This document shows positions 7,465-15,032 of a stretch of 21,437 bases of DNA, piece after piece; the first letter of the stretch is position 1, and every line of letters starts with the position of its first letter. A program made the position numbers and the translations under genes. Under the pieces are notes generated by a model. It saw only the letters and a list, made by a program, of their open reading frames with translations, had not been told where the DNA came from and searched no databases. Source of the stretch: Candidatus Bathyarchaeota archaeon (GTDB taxonomy: Archaea > Thermoproteota > Bathyarchaeia > Bathyarchaeales > Bathyarchaeaceae); NCBI GenBank assembly GCA_020350305.1, contig CP070709.1:1063247-1084683 (forward strand), written 5' to 3'.

Positions 7465-7746
7465 CTTTATGGCCGTAATAAATTCGTCTATGGGGATTGC
7501 TGGCACGCTCGTTATTTGAATTGTTCCGCGGGAACCCATTTCTATGGAAACACGTGCTATTGTTTTGTTGTTTGGTGCTTCAACTATGTTCACGAAATCA
7601 TATGATCCAAGCGTTGCATATTGATGGACAACCTTCACGCCCATTGCCTCAAGTTCCTTATTGACCTCTTTGATTCTTTCAGGTTTTTCTCTAACAGTCT
7701 TCCATCCCTCGTCCGTGAGCTTAGATAGAAGAATATATGTAGGCAT
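7456..7746 (-). CDS. GYD domain-containing protein
   Basis: A 96-aa protein of the GYD family (named after a conserved G-[YF]-D motif). It starts MPTYILLSKLTDEGWKTV and has the family core MGVKVVHQYATLGSYDFVNI with the signature GSYD. The rest, VEAPNNKTIARVSIEMGSRGTIQ, then IPIDEFITAI, forms the dimeric ferredoxin-like alpha-beta fold expected of the family. Function is not established. These proteins are small, cytoplasmic and found across archaea and bacteria. ATG 7746 has GGAGGG upstream at about 10 nt. The gene stands alone and is convergent with the RNase P operon. Confidence 0.9.
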   Translation of the reverse strand: MPTYILLSKLTDEGWKTVREKPERIKEVNKELEAMGVKVVHQYATLGSYDFVNIVEAPNNKTIARVSIEMGSRGTIQITSVPAIPIDEFITAIKKK

Positions 7747-7862
7747 GTGTCATTTTCCCTCCAAGCATACTTTCTACACGTACCTACCATTTCTATTTTT
7801 CGAAAGAGCGGTGTATTGGTAGTATGCATGGGTGGCTCGAAAAAAAATTAGGGGGGGGTATA

Positions 7863-7919
7863 GGGGGTCTATAAAAGAGAGAGAAATACACAAATAACGT
7901 GACAAAACAGTTGACCCCC
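7863..7919. repeat. GGGGGTC/GACCCCC inverted repeat around a TATA-like box
   Basis: GGGGGTC (7863-7869) and GACCCCC (7913-7919) are perfect 7-bp inverted repeats, 43 nt apart. CTATAAAAG immediately follows the left arm. Just upstream is a run of eight G (7851-7858). The unit sits between the GYD gene and the nuclease-like gene that starts at 7991. It could be an operator or an RNA stem in the nuclease gene's leader. Evidence is sequence symmetry only. Confidence 0.3.
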
Positions 7920-7990
7920 AGAGAAGGGCAGAAACATAATATGAACTATCTAATAAACCCTAAGACAACTAGGAATATGGTTTAACTAAA

Positions 7991-8677
7991 ATGACCATTG
8001 AGAAAAATCTTCTCCGCTCTATTTTGAAGTTAACAAAAAAAGGCCCAATCGAAAAGACTCTAATCAGCAGAGATGCTCAAACACCCACTCAAATCGCTGA
8101 TGATATGCTGAAAGACTTTTCCAAGGCAGGATTTGTCCAGATAAGAGGCAAGGTAATCGAAGCTTCATTGAACCAACGCGTAAAGATCGCCATTCACGCC
8201 ATAAGGCTGGGAGCAGACTTTGAAAGCGTATGCAACCTTCTTGAATGGAACGAATTCGAAAAAATCGCAGCTACAACATTCGAATTCAACCATTTCAACG
8301 TCATAAAAGGCCTCCGTTTTAAAGGAGCTGGAAGAAGATGGGAAGTCGACATTCTTGGCTGTAGAGAACCCATCATCGTCAGCGCAGACTGCAAACACTG
8401 GCACCAAGGCTGGACAAAATCGGCCATAACAAAAACAATTGACGCCCAGATTAATAGAACCCAAGCCTTGGCAAACGTAGCTCCTATGCTACGTGAAAAA
8501 ATGGGATTAGCTGACTGGAAAGAAGGAACACTGATTCCAATGGTCTTATCCCTCTTTCCTGCTCCTCTAAAATTCTACAGAAACACGCCAGTGGTTCCGA
8601 TTTTGCAGCTTCAAGACTTCCTAAATGAGCTGCCAGCACACATAGATTCAATGACACACTTTTTCGCCTATCTTTAG
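7991..8677 (+). CDS. Restriction endonuclease-like protein, PD-(D/E)XK fold (Mrr-like)
   Basis: A 228-aa protein of an unassigned family. Residues 5-60 look like a winged-helix DNA-binding segment (LLRSILKLTKKGPIEKTLI, then TPTQIADDMLKDFSKAGF). Residues 86-160 look like a nuclease core: ..EFEKIAATTFEFNHFNVIKG.. with Glu in helix 1, RRWEVDILG (Asp120), then PIIVSADCKHW giving D133-x-K135, and a later helix with DAQINRTQAL. The order E-helix, D, (D/E)xK is the Mrr/Holliday-resolvase-type catalytic pattern, so the key residues appear intact. No methyltransferase or specificity partner is nearby, which makes a classical restriction system unlikely. DNA repair, or action against foreign or modified DNA, is possible. 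The gene is monocistronic and flanked by AT-rich DNA. Confidence 0.7.
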   Translation: MTIEKNLLRSILKLTKKGPIEKTLISRDAQTPTQIADDMLKDFSKAGFVQIRGKVIEASLNQRVKIAIHAIRLGADFESVCNLLEWNEFEKIAATTFEFNHFNVIKGLRFKGAGRRWEVDILGCREPIIVSADCKHWHQGWTKSAITKTIDAQINRTQALANVAPMLREKMGLADWKEGTLIPMVLSLFPAPLKFYRNTPVVPILQLQDFLNELPAHIDSMTHFFAYL

Positions 8678-8944
8678 GAAAAAGTGAACTTTTTATATAC
8701 TCAGAAAAATTGTTACATAAAACATGGTCTTTTATTGACAAAAATGTCTTTAAAAATAGGTTGTCTAAACGCATTCTAGAATAATTTCTTTAAAAAAATT
8801 TCCCAACAGCAAATAAAATGATCCAAAAAAGTCAAAATATAAACAACACTGTTTCTTTGAACAGAAAACATCTCACTTTATTACAAAAAAATGTAAAAAT
8901 ATTGAACTAACTTATAAAGGTACAATATTGATATCTGCAAATGG
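8678..8944. other. AT-rich spacer between convergent genes
   Basis: This 267-nt gap separates the nuclease-like gene from eL33, which converge on it. It is strongly AT-rich and full of A and T runs. TTTATATA (8692-8699) and TTATAAAG near 8911 look like TATA boxes on the + strand, but no open frame or clear RNA structure follows either. In AT-rich DNA such boxes can arise by chance. Confidence 0.5.
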
Positions 8945-9214
8945 TCATCCGATGACTTCAATAGCGGTTCCGAGAGCTTGACCTGGCGCACCCTTCTTAA
9001 AACGTGCTCTCACCAAACCCTTTTTTCCATGTAAAGCCACAATTTTTCCTCGAAGCTTACGTTCTCCAATAGGCCACGCCACCTTTCGACCTACAAATCT
9101 TGCTGCTTCACCGGACGACTTGACATGAGAAAACTGGAGGATACATTCCCTAGGACGCTGAGTCCTTGGGCCAGTCCTGTAACCTACGATGACGCCTTGA
9201 ACGACTTCAGACAT
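8945..9214 (-). CDS. rpl35ae: 50S ribosomal protein L35Ae (eL33)
   Basis: An archaeal/eukaryotic large-subunit protein of 89 aa (92 if the GTG at 9223 is used). The family pattern is clear: GVIVGYRTGPRTQRPRECIL, ARFVGRKVAWPIGERKLRGK, then GKIVALHGKKGLVRARFKKG and PGQALGTAIEV at the end. ATG 9214 gives MSEVVQGVIV, and I prefer it to GTG 9223. A purine-rich GAAGTGA lies upstream of the ATG. An AAATAAATAG stretch near 9260 on this strand may be its TATA box. It is separated by only 74 nt from the ABC permease gene upstream, but probably has its own promoter. Confidence 0.95.
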   Translation of the reverse strand: MSEVVQGVIVGYRTGPRTQRPRECILQFSHVKSSGEAARFVGRKVAWPIGERKLRGKIVALHGKKGLVRARFKKGAPGQALGTAIEVIG

Positions 9215-9297
9215 ACTTTTCACTTCACAAACTTATGTAGAACTTTCTTCAGTGATGTACTATTTATTTGCTTCACTTTTCAGAAACCTATCAACCA

Positions 9298-11178
9298 TTA
9301 TTGAGACAATGTGCTGGCAACAGATTTTTTCACAGTTCTTACAGCTGGATAAAGGCTGGCGAGACTTAAGCAACTCAGAGCTATGAGTAGCCACCCAACA
9401 ATCAAAATAATGGTGAAATAGGAAATGACCGGATCGGGAATCAAAAACACAAACGTAACGAAAAATCCAGCCAAAATTCCAATTGCCCCACTGACTAATG
9501 TAACGATGAGAGCCTGTGTAAAAATCATCTTTATGACAGCCTTCGGCTTGGCGCCAATCGCCCTCATGATTCCAAATTCACGCTGTTGACCAGTGATGTT
9601 GAGCATCATGTAGCTGATGAGACAAATAGTCGCGGTTACCAGAGAAAAGAGAGGTAAAAGCATAATGGAAGACCAAAGAAGATTGAGAAAACTCAAATGT
9701 TTTTCCAGGGTTCCTTCAAGCTCCAAAACCTTCAAGTTAGTCCCACAGATTTCTCTTATCTTGCTGAGAATCTCTGATCGGTTAGATGGATCAATCTCAA
9801 GCAGAAGAACGTTGCAGACAGTTTGATTTACAAGTTTAGACAAGGCTTCAAAAGGCACATAAACAACATCTCCGTTGTCAAGGGGGTCTAAGCACACCCC
9901 GGCGATGTCGAAACTTTGCTTTAGCATTCTGAAGCTTTGCACCTCGGGACTGTCAAAGCTCTTTATGGCCAACGAGTCTCCTATGAGTGCAGAATAAAGA
10001 TCGGTCTCGTTAAGGGTTCTTCCCAGAATCAGCCAATCACTTATCGTAGATTCAGGGTTTATGCCGAGAACTAGGGCACTGCTGCTTCGGTGATCACCCA
10101 CTGAGGTATAGGGATCATCTGGTCTTTCAGGATCGATGATAACTCCAGGGACTTCATATATCGTTGTTTCTAGAATAAGCCGAGGATCTACCTTTTGAAC
10201 TCCAGGAATGATGCTTAGCCTAGAAACTAGAGTCTCAGAGATAGCATAGTTTGGATTGAGATAATCTATGGAACCTGTTTCATTAGCCTCAAAGAACTGT
10301 GAAAGGAATTTCACGTATTGTTCAGAAACGTCTGGATGACTGATGAGGACGACGTTTTTGCCGATTGCTCGTCTCACATAGTTCTGAGTGGTCTGATTCG
10401 CAATTATTCCCCCCACAATCGTTACGCTTACTAGCGCCAAAACAGCCGCTAGACAGATTATTGCCTGTTGTGTTGGCAATCTTCTTCGTAACAGGCTTCT
10501 GAACGCCATCTTGAACGTGAAACCCAGCTTTGAAGGACTATATCTGCTTAGTTCAGGGATTGTTCCAAATGAGTAAAGAGGAGACAAAGCTTCAGCAGGC
10601 TTCACTCTAATTGCCTTAACTATGGGCCGAACTCCAAAGACGTGCGAAATAATAACAAAGGTGATGAAGATGAGAAGAATCATCCACAAGTTCAGGGATT
10701 TTTGTGCAATAGAAAAGCCCAGAGCGTTCAAAAGATGAATACAGGCAAAATTCGCTAAGATTCCGCAGATTGTGCCGATTATGCAACTCGTGAGAACAAT
10801 TATGGAGAGTTCAGTGAGGAAATAGCTAAGAACGGTATTTCTAAGGCATCCAATTGCCTTCATCACTCCAATGTCTCGCACCCGCTCAGACATCATTATA
10901 GAAACAAGAAAGGATACTATCACTGCTCCTGCTACGATATTGAGGAGATCCACTACTATAATGAAACGTGAAAATATACTAGAGAATCCTGCAGTGAGTT
11001 TTCCTCCTGTGACAAAGGCGATTTCAAAACCGAGATTCTCTCCAAAAATTGTGAGGAAAACGGTTGCAGCTGTGGAAATAGTTAACCCGACTATAACTAG
11101 GCTGGTTTGGAGTTTTCTTCGTGTCAAATCTTTTATGGGAAATACGACTTCACTCATCTGTGGCGACGATCCCTCCAT
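9298..11178 (-). CDS. FtsX/MacB-type ABC transporter permease
   Basis: A membrane subunit with about eight transmembrane helices in two FtsX-like halves; 626 aa. The first half has helices near residues 24-46, 70-95, 118-148 and 165-185. A second block follows (helix near 238-262, extracellular domain to about 510, then three more helices). The FtsX signature occurs twice: SERVRDIGVMKAIG and QQREFGIMRAIGAKPKAV. The first half has almost no extracellular domain, the second a large one (about 240 residues). With the adjacent ATPase it resembles MacB/LolCDE-type mechanotransmission exporters or extruders at the cell surface; the substrate is unknown. ATG 11178 overlaps the ATPase gene by 29 nt and ATG 11157 by 8 nt (ATGAGTGA). 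Either is possible. Confidence 0.88.
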   Translation of the reverse strand: MEGSSPQMSEVVFPIKDLTRRKLQTSLVIVGLTISTAATVFLTIFGENLGFEIAFVTGGKLTAGFSSIFSRFIIVVDLLNIVAGAVIVSFLVSIMMSERVRDIGVMKAIGCLRNTVLSYFLTELSIIVLTSCIIGTICGILANFACIHLLNALGFSIAQKSLNLWMILLIFITFVIISHVFGVRPIVKAIRVKPAEALSPLYSFGTIPELSRYSPSKLGFTFKMAFRSLLRRRLPTQQAIICLAAVLALVSVTIVGGIIANQTTQNYVRRAIGKNVVLISHPDVSEQYVKFLSQFFEANETGSIDYLNPNYAISETLVSRLSIIPGVQKVDPRLILETTIYEVPGVIIDPERPDDPYTSVGDHRSSSALVLGINPESTISDWLILGRTLNETDLYSALIGDSLAIKSFDSPEVQSFRMLKQSFDIAGVCLDPLDNGDVVYVPFEALSKLVNQTVCNVLLLEIDPSNRSEILSKIREICGTNLKVLELEGTLEKHLSFLNLLWSSIMLLPLFSLVTATICLISYMMLNITGQQREFGIMRAIGAKPKAVIKMIFTQALIVTLVSGAIGILAGFFVTFVFLIPDPVISYFTIILIVGWLLIALSCLSLASLYPAVRTVKKSVASTLSQ

Positions 11179-11833
11179 CTCTTAGACGTAGTGTCCTGTC
11201 TGCTAGCTGCATTATCCTTTCATCATGGGTGACGACAACGATCGTTTTTCCTTTCGTCTTCAGTTCCTCTAGTATCCGCACGATCTCAAGCCCTGTCTCA
11301 AGATCCAGGTTTCCGGTAGGTTCATCAACAAGGATAAGAGAAGGATCATTGGCCAAAGCTCGTGCAAAAGCGATACGCTGTTGTTCGCCGCCACTCAGTT
11401 GTGTAGGAAAATGATTAGCTCGATGTGGTAGACCAACCAACTTCAGCAATTTTTGTGACCGTTTTCTGACGCGTTCTTCTGGCCATCCAGCCAATTCTAT
11501 TGGAAATGCGACATTCTCAAGGGCGGTAAGCGTCGAAATTAAGTTATAAGATTGAAAAACGAAACCAACATTTGCACAGCGGAAAGTTGCCAAAAAATTC
11601 TCGTCATAGGCTGCGAGATCATGCCCAAAAACGATTATCTTTCCGCTGGTCGGCTTGTCAAGACCACTTATCAGATTAAGGAGGGTAGTTTTTCCAGCTC
11701 CAGAAGGCCCATAAATCAAAACAAACTCGCCTTCCAAAACTTCTAGCTCTAAATTCTTTAAAGCTTCAATTATGAGATCGCCGACATGATAGTTCTTACC
11801 TAGAGAGGAAGCGAAAATCACTCTTTCTTTCAT
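11150..11833 (-). CDS. ABC transporter ATP-binding protein (MacB/LolD family)
   Basis: The cytoplasmic ATPase that powers the downstream FtsX-type permease; 227 aa, the usual length. All ATPase motifs are visible: Walker A GPSGAGKT (42-49), Q-loop Gln94 in FVFQSYNL, signature LSGGEQQR (146-153), Walker B LILVDEPT (166-173) with D-loop GNLD, and switch His203 in VVTHDE. The spacing between Walker A and signature and the form LSGGEQQRIAFARAL are typical of the LolD/MacB group. The gene overlaps the permease start, so the two are translationally coupled. It begins only 12 nt after the stop of an integrase-like gene on the same strand. No periplasmic adaptor (MacA-like) gene is adjacent. Confidence 0.94.
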   Translation of the reverse strand: MKERVIFASSLGKNYHVGDLIIEALKNLELEVLEGEFVLIYGPSGAGKTTLLNLISGLDKPTSGKIIVFGHDLAAYDENFLATFRCANVGFVFQSYNLISTLTALENVAFPIELAGWPEERVRKRSQKLLKLVGLPHRANHFPTQLSGGEQQRIAFARALANDPSLILVDEPTGNLDLETGLEIVRILEELKTKGKTIVVVTHDERIMQLADRTLRLRDGGIVATDE

Positions 11834-11845
11834 TTTGTCAGCATC

Positions 11846-12439
11846 CTACGTTAGTTCCCGGGCCAACCTTTCCCTTTGTTTACGTATATGCCTACGACTA
11901 TAACCAATGTAAGGATCCACTGTTTTAGAAGCCTTCCAACCGAACCAAGCCATCATCTCAGGAATTGTTGTCTCAGGATCTTCTAAGAATCTAGTTGCTC
12001 GATTCAACCGGAAAAAGTGAGGGTAATGTTTTTCCATCACTCGTTTGACTATGCGCCATGCAGTAGGTCCTGAAATATTCCACACTCTACGAGTAGGGTT
12101 AGCTAACGTTCGCCTTGTCTTGTTCACCTTTTTTACGATCAGGTCAACATAAGGGTAATCAACCGGGACTTCCAGGGGCTCCCTTTCTCCACCTTTCTTA
12201 GGCGTGGCATCAACAATTAACAAACCGTCTTTAATAATGAAGTCTTTCTTCACTCTCTCCAAGGTTTCAGCCTTGCGAACACCGAACCAATACAAGAAGG
12301 CCAGAAAGGATTTGTCTCTTAAAGGCTTGACAAACTTCCCGTTCTCCATTATAGAACTGAACGTTTGAAAGTCTATTGGTGTTGTCTGTTTGCCATATTT
12401 GTAATGATGTTTGTGAGGATTTCCTTTTCTCTTAACCAT
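11846..12439 (-). CDS. Tyrosine recombinase-like protein (catalytic domain only)
   Basis: A 197-aa protein that resembles the catalytic domain of tyrosine (phage-type) integrases. Candidate active-site residues are Arg55 in GVRKAE, Lys81 or Lys82 in the hairpin PKKGGERE, H141-x-x-R144 in HFFRLNRAT, Trp168 in FGWKA (in the place of the usual second His/Trp), and the nucleophile Tyr177 in DPYIGYS. The alignment follows the general pattern HxLRHTxAT...LGHxxxxTTxxYxH. The N-terminal core-binding (SAM-like) domain of full integrases is missing; only about 30 residues precede the domain. The ABC exporter ATPase begins 12 nt downstream on the same strand. I see no attachment sites. A degenerate homologue lies at 12562-12805 on the other strand. 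Whether it is still active is unknown. Confidence 0.8.
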   Translation of the reverse strand: MVKRKGNPHKHHYKYGKQTTPIDFQTFSSIMENGKFVKPLRDKSFLAFLYWFGVRKAETLERVKKDFIIKDGLLIVDATPKKGGEREPLEVPVDYPYVDLIVKKVNKTRRTLANPTRRVWNISGPTAWRIVKRVMEKHYPHFFRLNRATRFLEDPETTIPEMMAWFGWKASKTVDPYIGYSRRHIRKQRERLARELT

Positions 12440-12561
12440 GTTTGAAGCCTTCTACCAGAAAAAAATTTTGAAATAGAACATACGTTTTATTTCATTTTAA
12501 CATTAATATAAGTTTTCTCCAACATAATAGTAGAATTTCTATGGTGTAAAAAGGCGCCGTC

Positions 12562-12805
12562 AGAATCTGAAATCTTTCGCCTCGCATATCAATCAACATC
12601 GTGAAACGAGCCATGGGAGACCGGTACTATCCTCATTTTTCGACTAGACCGAGCGGCAAGGTTCCTAGAAGACCCAACAACAACCATACCGGAAATGAAG
12701 GCCTAGTTCGGTTGGAAAGCAGCGAAGACGGTGTGTCCTCATATTGGACACAGTAGAAGACACATTCATAAACAAAGGGAGAGACTTGAAATGGAACTAG
12801 GATAA
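12562..12805 (+). pseudogene. Decayed tyrosine recombinase remnant (C-terminal half)
   Basis: Read on the + strand, this stretch aligns codon by codon with residues 118-197 of the intact recombinase at 11846-12439, but in opposite orientation. Frame 1 (from 12562) gives RI*NLSPRISINIVKRAM then YYPHF. After a one-base loss near 12640 the frame starting at 12632 gives FRLDRAARFLEDP then TIPEMKA*FGWKAAKTV then IGHSRRHIHKQRERLEMELG and a stop at 12803. Defects are TGA at 12568 and TAG at 12704, both at positions that are Trp in the intact copy, the frameshift, and both tyrosines of YIGY changed to His. It is similar but clearly diverged from the intact copy, so it is an old remnant, not a fresh duplication. 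Upstream similarity fades before 12560. Confidence 0.85.
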
Positions 12806-13303
12806 TTTTGAACACAAAAGTGAGGAAACTCGTTGATGCTTCTGTATCCAGATATACGGTCCCTTCGTTTCAAAAAAGACCTAGTTAACATTGGTGAACA
12901 TCATGAATGAATGTATTATGTAGTGCACCAATATCACCAAACCTTACATATGAAGCTTCACAAACAGAACAAAACACCATGTTTTGCCTACCGTAAATAA
13001 CATAGAAGCGTTCTTGCTAATCAACAAGCCTGAAAAAAGGCTTCTTCTATTACGCTTGCTCATCAATCCTAAGCGAAGAATAAAGCAATATCACCAACAG
13101 AAGGATACAAAAGCATCAACAGGTTTAGTTACTTTTCTTTCCTCAGCAATTTTGTAATGGACTTAGCAGTTATTTTTCTTTCACGCTTAGGATGTTTAGA
13201 GATTTTCCTCAGTTGATGGAGACTCTACTGTTTGCATACATCATTTCAGAGCTGCATTGATAATTTAGAGAGAGATCTTCTCGGCAAACCCACGCCAAAA
13301 AAA
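12806..13303. other. Gene-poor scar between recombinase remnant and ABC-2 exporter
   Basis: About 500 nt with no intact gene. It holds the inverted repeat listed separately, a direct repeat of CAATATCACCAA (12929-12940 and 13086-13097), and a hairpin AAGCCT-6 nt-AGGCTT (13026-13043). A start-less open stretch runs on the + strand from about 12953 to 13158 (includes NKPEKRLLLLRLLINPKRR). I do not recognise that peptide. The area looks like eroded mobile or integrated DNA. Confidence 0.5.
12832..13120. repeat. 18-nt imperfect inverted repeat in the scar
   Basis: The left arm (12832-12849) and the reverse complement of the right arm (13103-13120) agree in 17 of 18 bases: GTTGATGCTTCTGTATCC against GTTGATGCTTTTGTATCC. 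Similarity may extend a little outward (AAAAGT and AAAC stretches on both sides). The arms are about 253 nt apart. They could be the ends of a small decayed element or paired recombinase sites. The identity is direct; the role is a guess. Confidence 0.5.
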
Positions 13304-13312
13304 ACTTTAAAA
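13304..13312 (+). promoter_or_regulatory. TATA-like box of the ABC-2 exporter operon
   Basis: ACTTTAAAA follows an A-rich run. A start about 26 nt downstream (near 13334) would give a 20-nt leader to ATG 13354 and would exclude the in-frame TTG at 13315 as the start codon. Confidence 0.4.
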
Positions 13313-13353
13313 CATTGCTGGAAGATAAGCTAATCAAGCTTCAGGTAGAGAAA

Positions 13354-14121
13354 ATGTCGGCAAAATCAGATCGGAAGGATGGCACCGCAATTATCATCAA
13401 GGATCTTGTGAAACGATTTGAAGATGCTACCGCCGTCGATGGGTTGAACCTTGAGATAAAGCAGGGTGAGCTTTTCAGCCTTTTGGGACCCAACGGTGCC
13501 GGCAAAACTACTACAATAAACATCCTTTGCGGGATACTGAAACCAACAAAGGGAACCGCTTTCGTTGGTGGTTACGATGTAAGAAAAAATCTAAAAGAGA
13601 TTAGAGCACTTATTGGCGTGTGCCCACAACAGGTTGCAGTTTTTAGGTTTCTTAATGCGCGAGAAAATATTGCGCTTTTTGGAGATCTGCATGCAATACC
13701 CAAGAAGGAGTTAAGAGAACGAACTGACACGCTTCTTGGATTATTGGATCTAGCAAAGGTCAGCAAAAGGAAAGCAAGTGGCTATAGTGGCGGAATGCTT
13801 CGGAAATTGAATCTGACGGTAGCCTTGATTAGCGATCCAACGATTGCTTTTCTTGATGAACCAACAGTTGGAATGGATCCACTAGCTCGTCGTGCAACGT
13901 GGGAATTCATCGGATCTCTAAAGAATCAAGGTAAAACGATTATTTTAACAACTCATTACATCGAAGAAGCGGAAGCTCTCAGTGATAGAGTAGGCATTAT
14001 TGATTATGGAAAGTTGATAGAACTCGGAACGCCCAAAAAATTGATGGAAAAGCACAAAGCTAAAAATCTGGAGGAAGTATTCCTGAAAATAACTGGTCGA
14101 AGAATATTGGAAGGGTTATAA
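13354..14121 (+). CDS. ABC-2 type transporter ATP-binding protein (DrrA-like)
   Basis: ATPase of a drug/lipid-exporter-type ABC transporter; 255 aa from ATG 13354. Motifs are Walker A GPNGAGKT (45-52), Q-loop region GVCPQQVAVF, signature GYSGGMLRKLN (Ser144-Gly146 in place of the usual LSGGM), Walker B AFLDEP (165-170) with TVGMDP, and switch His201 in TTHYIEEAE. The GMDPxARR segment and Tyr after the H-loop are typical of the DrrA/NodI/YhaQ group. TTG at 13315 would add 13 residues, but the TATA-like box argues against it. AGGTAGAG just before the ATG may serve as a ribosome-binding site. The permease gene starts one base after the stop, so this is a two-gene operon. The substrate is unknown. 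Confidence 0.93.
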   Translation: MSAKSDRKDGTAIIIKDLVKRFEDATAVDGLNLEIKQGELFSLLGPNGAGKTTTINILCGILKPTKGTAFVGGYDVRKNLKEIRALIGVCPQQVAVFRFLNARENIALFGDLHAIPKKELRERTDTLLGLLDLAKVSKRKASGYSGGMLRKLNLTVALISDPTIAFLDEPTVGMDPLARRATWEFIGSLKNQGKTIILTTHYIEEAEALSDRVGIIDYGKLIELGTPKKLMEKHKAKNLEEVFLKITGRRILEGL

Positions 14122-14122
14122 T

Positions 14123-14860
14123 ATGAATTTTCAAGGTTTAACAGCGCTTGTAAAAATGGAACTGAAGAAATTAGTTCGACAACCAGCGAATTTATTTTTG
14201 ACGCTGTTATTCCCTGCGGTTCTTACATTAATGTTTGGAGTTGTTTTTGGAGACCCTGAAATGGGAATGGATATAAATTTGATCGTTCCCGGTTTAATTG
14301 TTTATGCTTGTATTTTTATAATTATGACCATAGCTCAGTCGTTTTCTACCGAACGGCAAGAAGGGTTGTTGAAAAGAATGAGTACAACACCGATGACATC
14401 GAGCGAATTCATGGGAAGTCAGATCATAACACACATGCTAATAGCCATTCTGCAAGTAGTCGTTGTATTCACACTGGCTGTTTTAATAGGCTTTAGACCG
14501 GATGGTGGTGTCGGTGGAATTTTCTTGGCATTCCCTATAGTTGCTCTGTTTTCATTAAGTTCTGTTGGATTAGGGCTTATCACAGCAACAGTTTCAAAAA
14601 CCCCTGAAGTTGCTACTGGGATCTCATTCGTGTTCATTCTTCCTCAGATGTTTTTTGGAACTTTTATTCCATTGACTAACACTACTCGACAGATCGCAAT
14701 GTTCATCCCAAGCTATTATGTGGTTGATGCCTTATCGTTGATTTTCAGAGGAGACTGGACGAATTCGAATATTCTGTTGGACACTGGGGTTATCTCAATA
14801 GTCAGTATAATAATCGTGATTATTGGCGTACTGCTTTTCGAAAAATATGGAAATGCCTAG
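14123..14860 (+). CDS. ABC-2 type transporter permease
   Basis: Membrane partner of the preceding ATPase; 245 aa with about six hydrophobic helices (roughly 24-44, 53-73, 99-121, 127-152, 158-180, 222-242). A cytoplasmic coupling stretch, STERQEGLLKRMSTTPMTSSE, links helices 2 and 3, as in ABC-2 permeases. The later PQMFFGTFIPL and MFIPSYYVVDALSLIF segments are the family signature (usual form LP..F.SG..FP...P......P.....). ATG 14123 has GAAGGG about 8 nt upstream and is one base past the ATPase stop. It probably exports a lipid-like or hydrophobic compound, by analogy with DrrAB; the sequence does not show the substrate. Confidence 0.9.
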   Translation: MNFQGLTALVKMELKKLVRQPANLFLTLLFPAVLTLMFGVVFGDPEMGMDINLIVPGLIVYACIFIIMTIAQSFSTERQEGLLKRMSTTPMTSSEFMGSQIITHMLIAILQVVVVFTLAVLIGFRPDGGVGGIFLAFPIVALFSLSSVGLGLITATVSKTPEVATGISFVFILPQMFFGTFIPLTNTTRQIAMFIPSYYVVDALSLIFRGDWTNSNILLDTGVISIVSIIIVIIGVLLFEKYGNA

Positions 14861-15032
14861 AACTTGCCCTCCAAGTGAGTAACTCTCTATTGGCGTACGC
14901 GCAGTTTGCCATGCTCAACTTTAAGTTTTCGCTATGGACATTTTAAACACATGTGTAGATGGAAGAGTAGAAAAAACGAAAACGCAAATGCAAGAAGTGA
15001 CACCATGCATGCAAAGAATGTGCGCGCAAGAG

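Noticed and set aside
7850..7869. G-quadruplex in the G-rich stretch
   Set aside because: Only two G runs (eight and five) are present, which does not give four separate tracts of three with normal loops.
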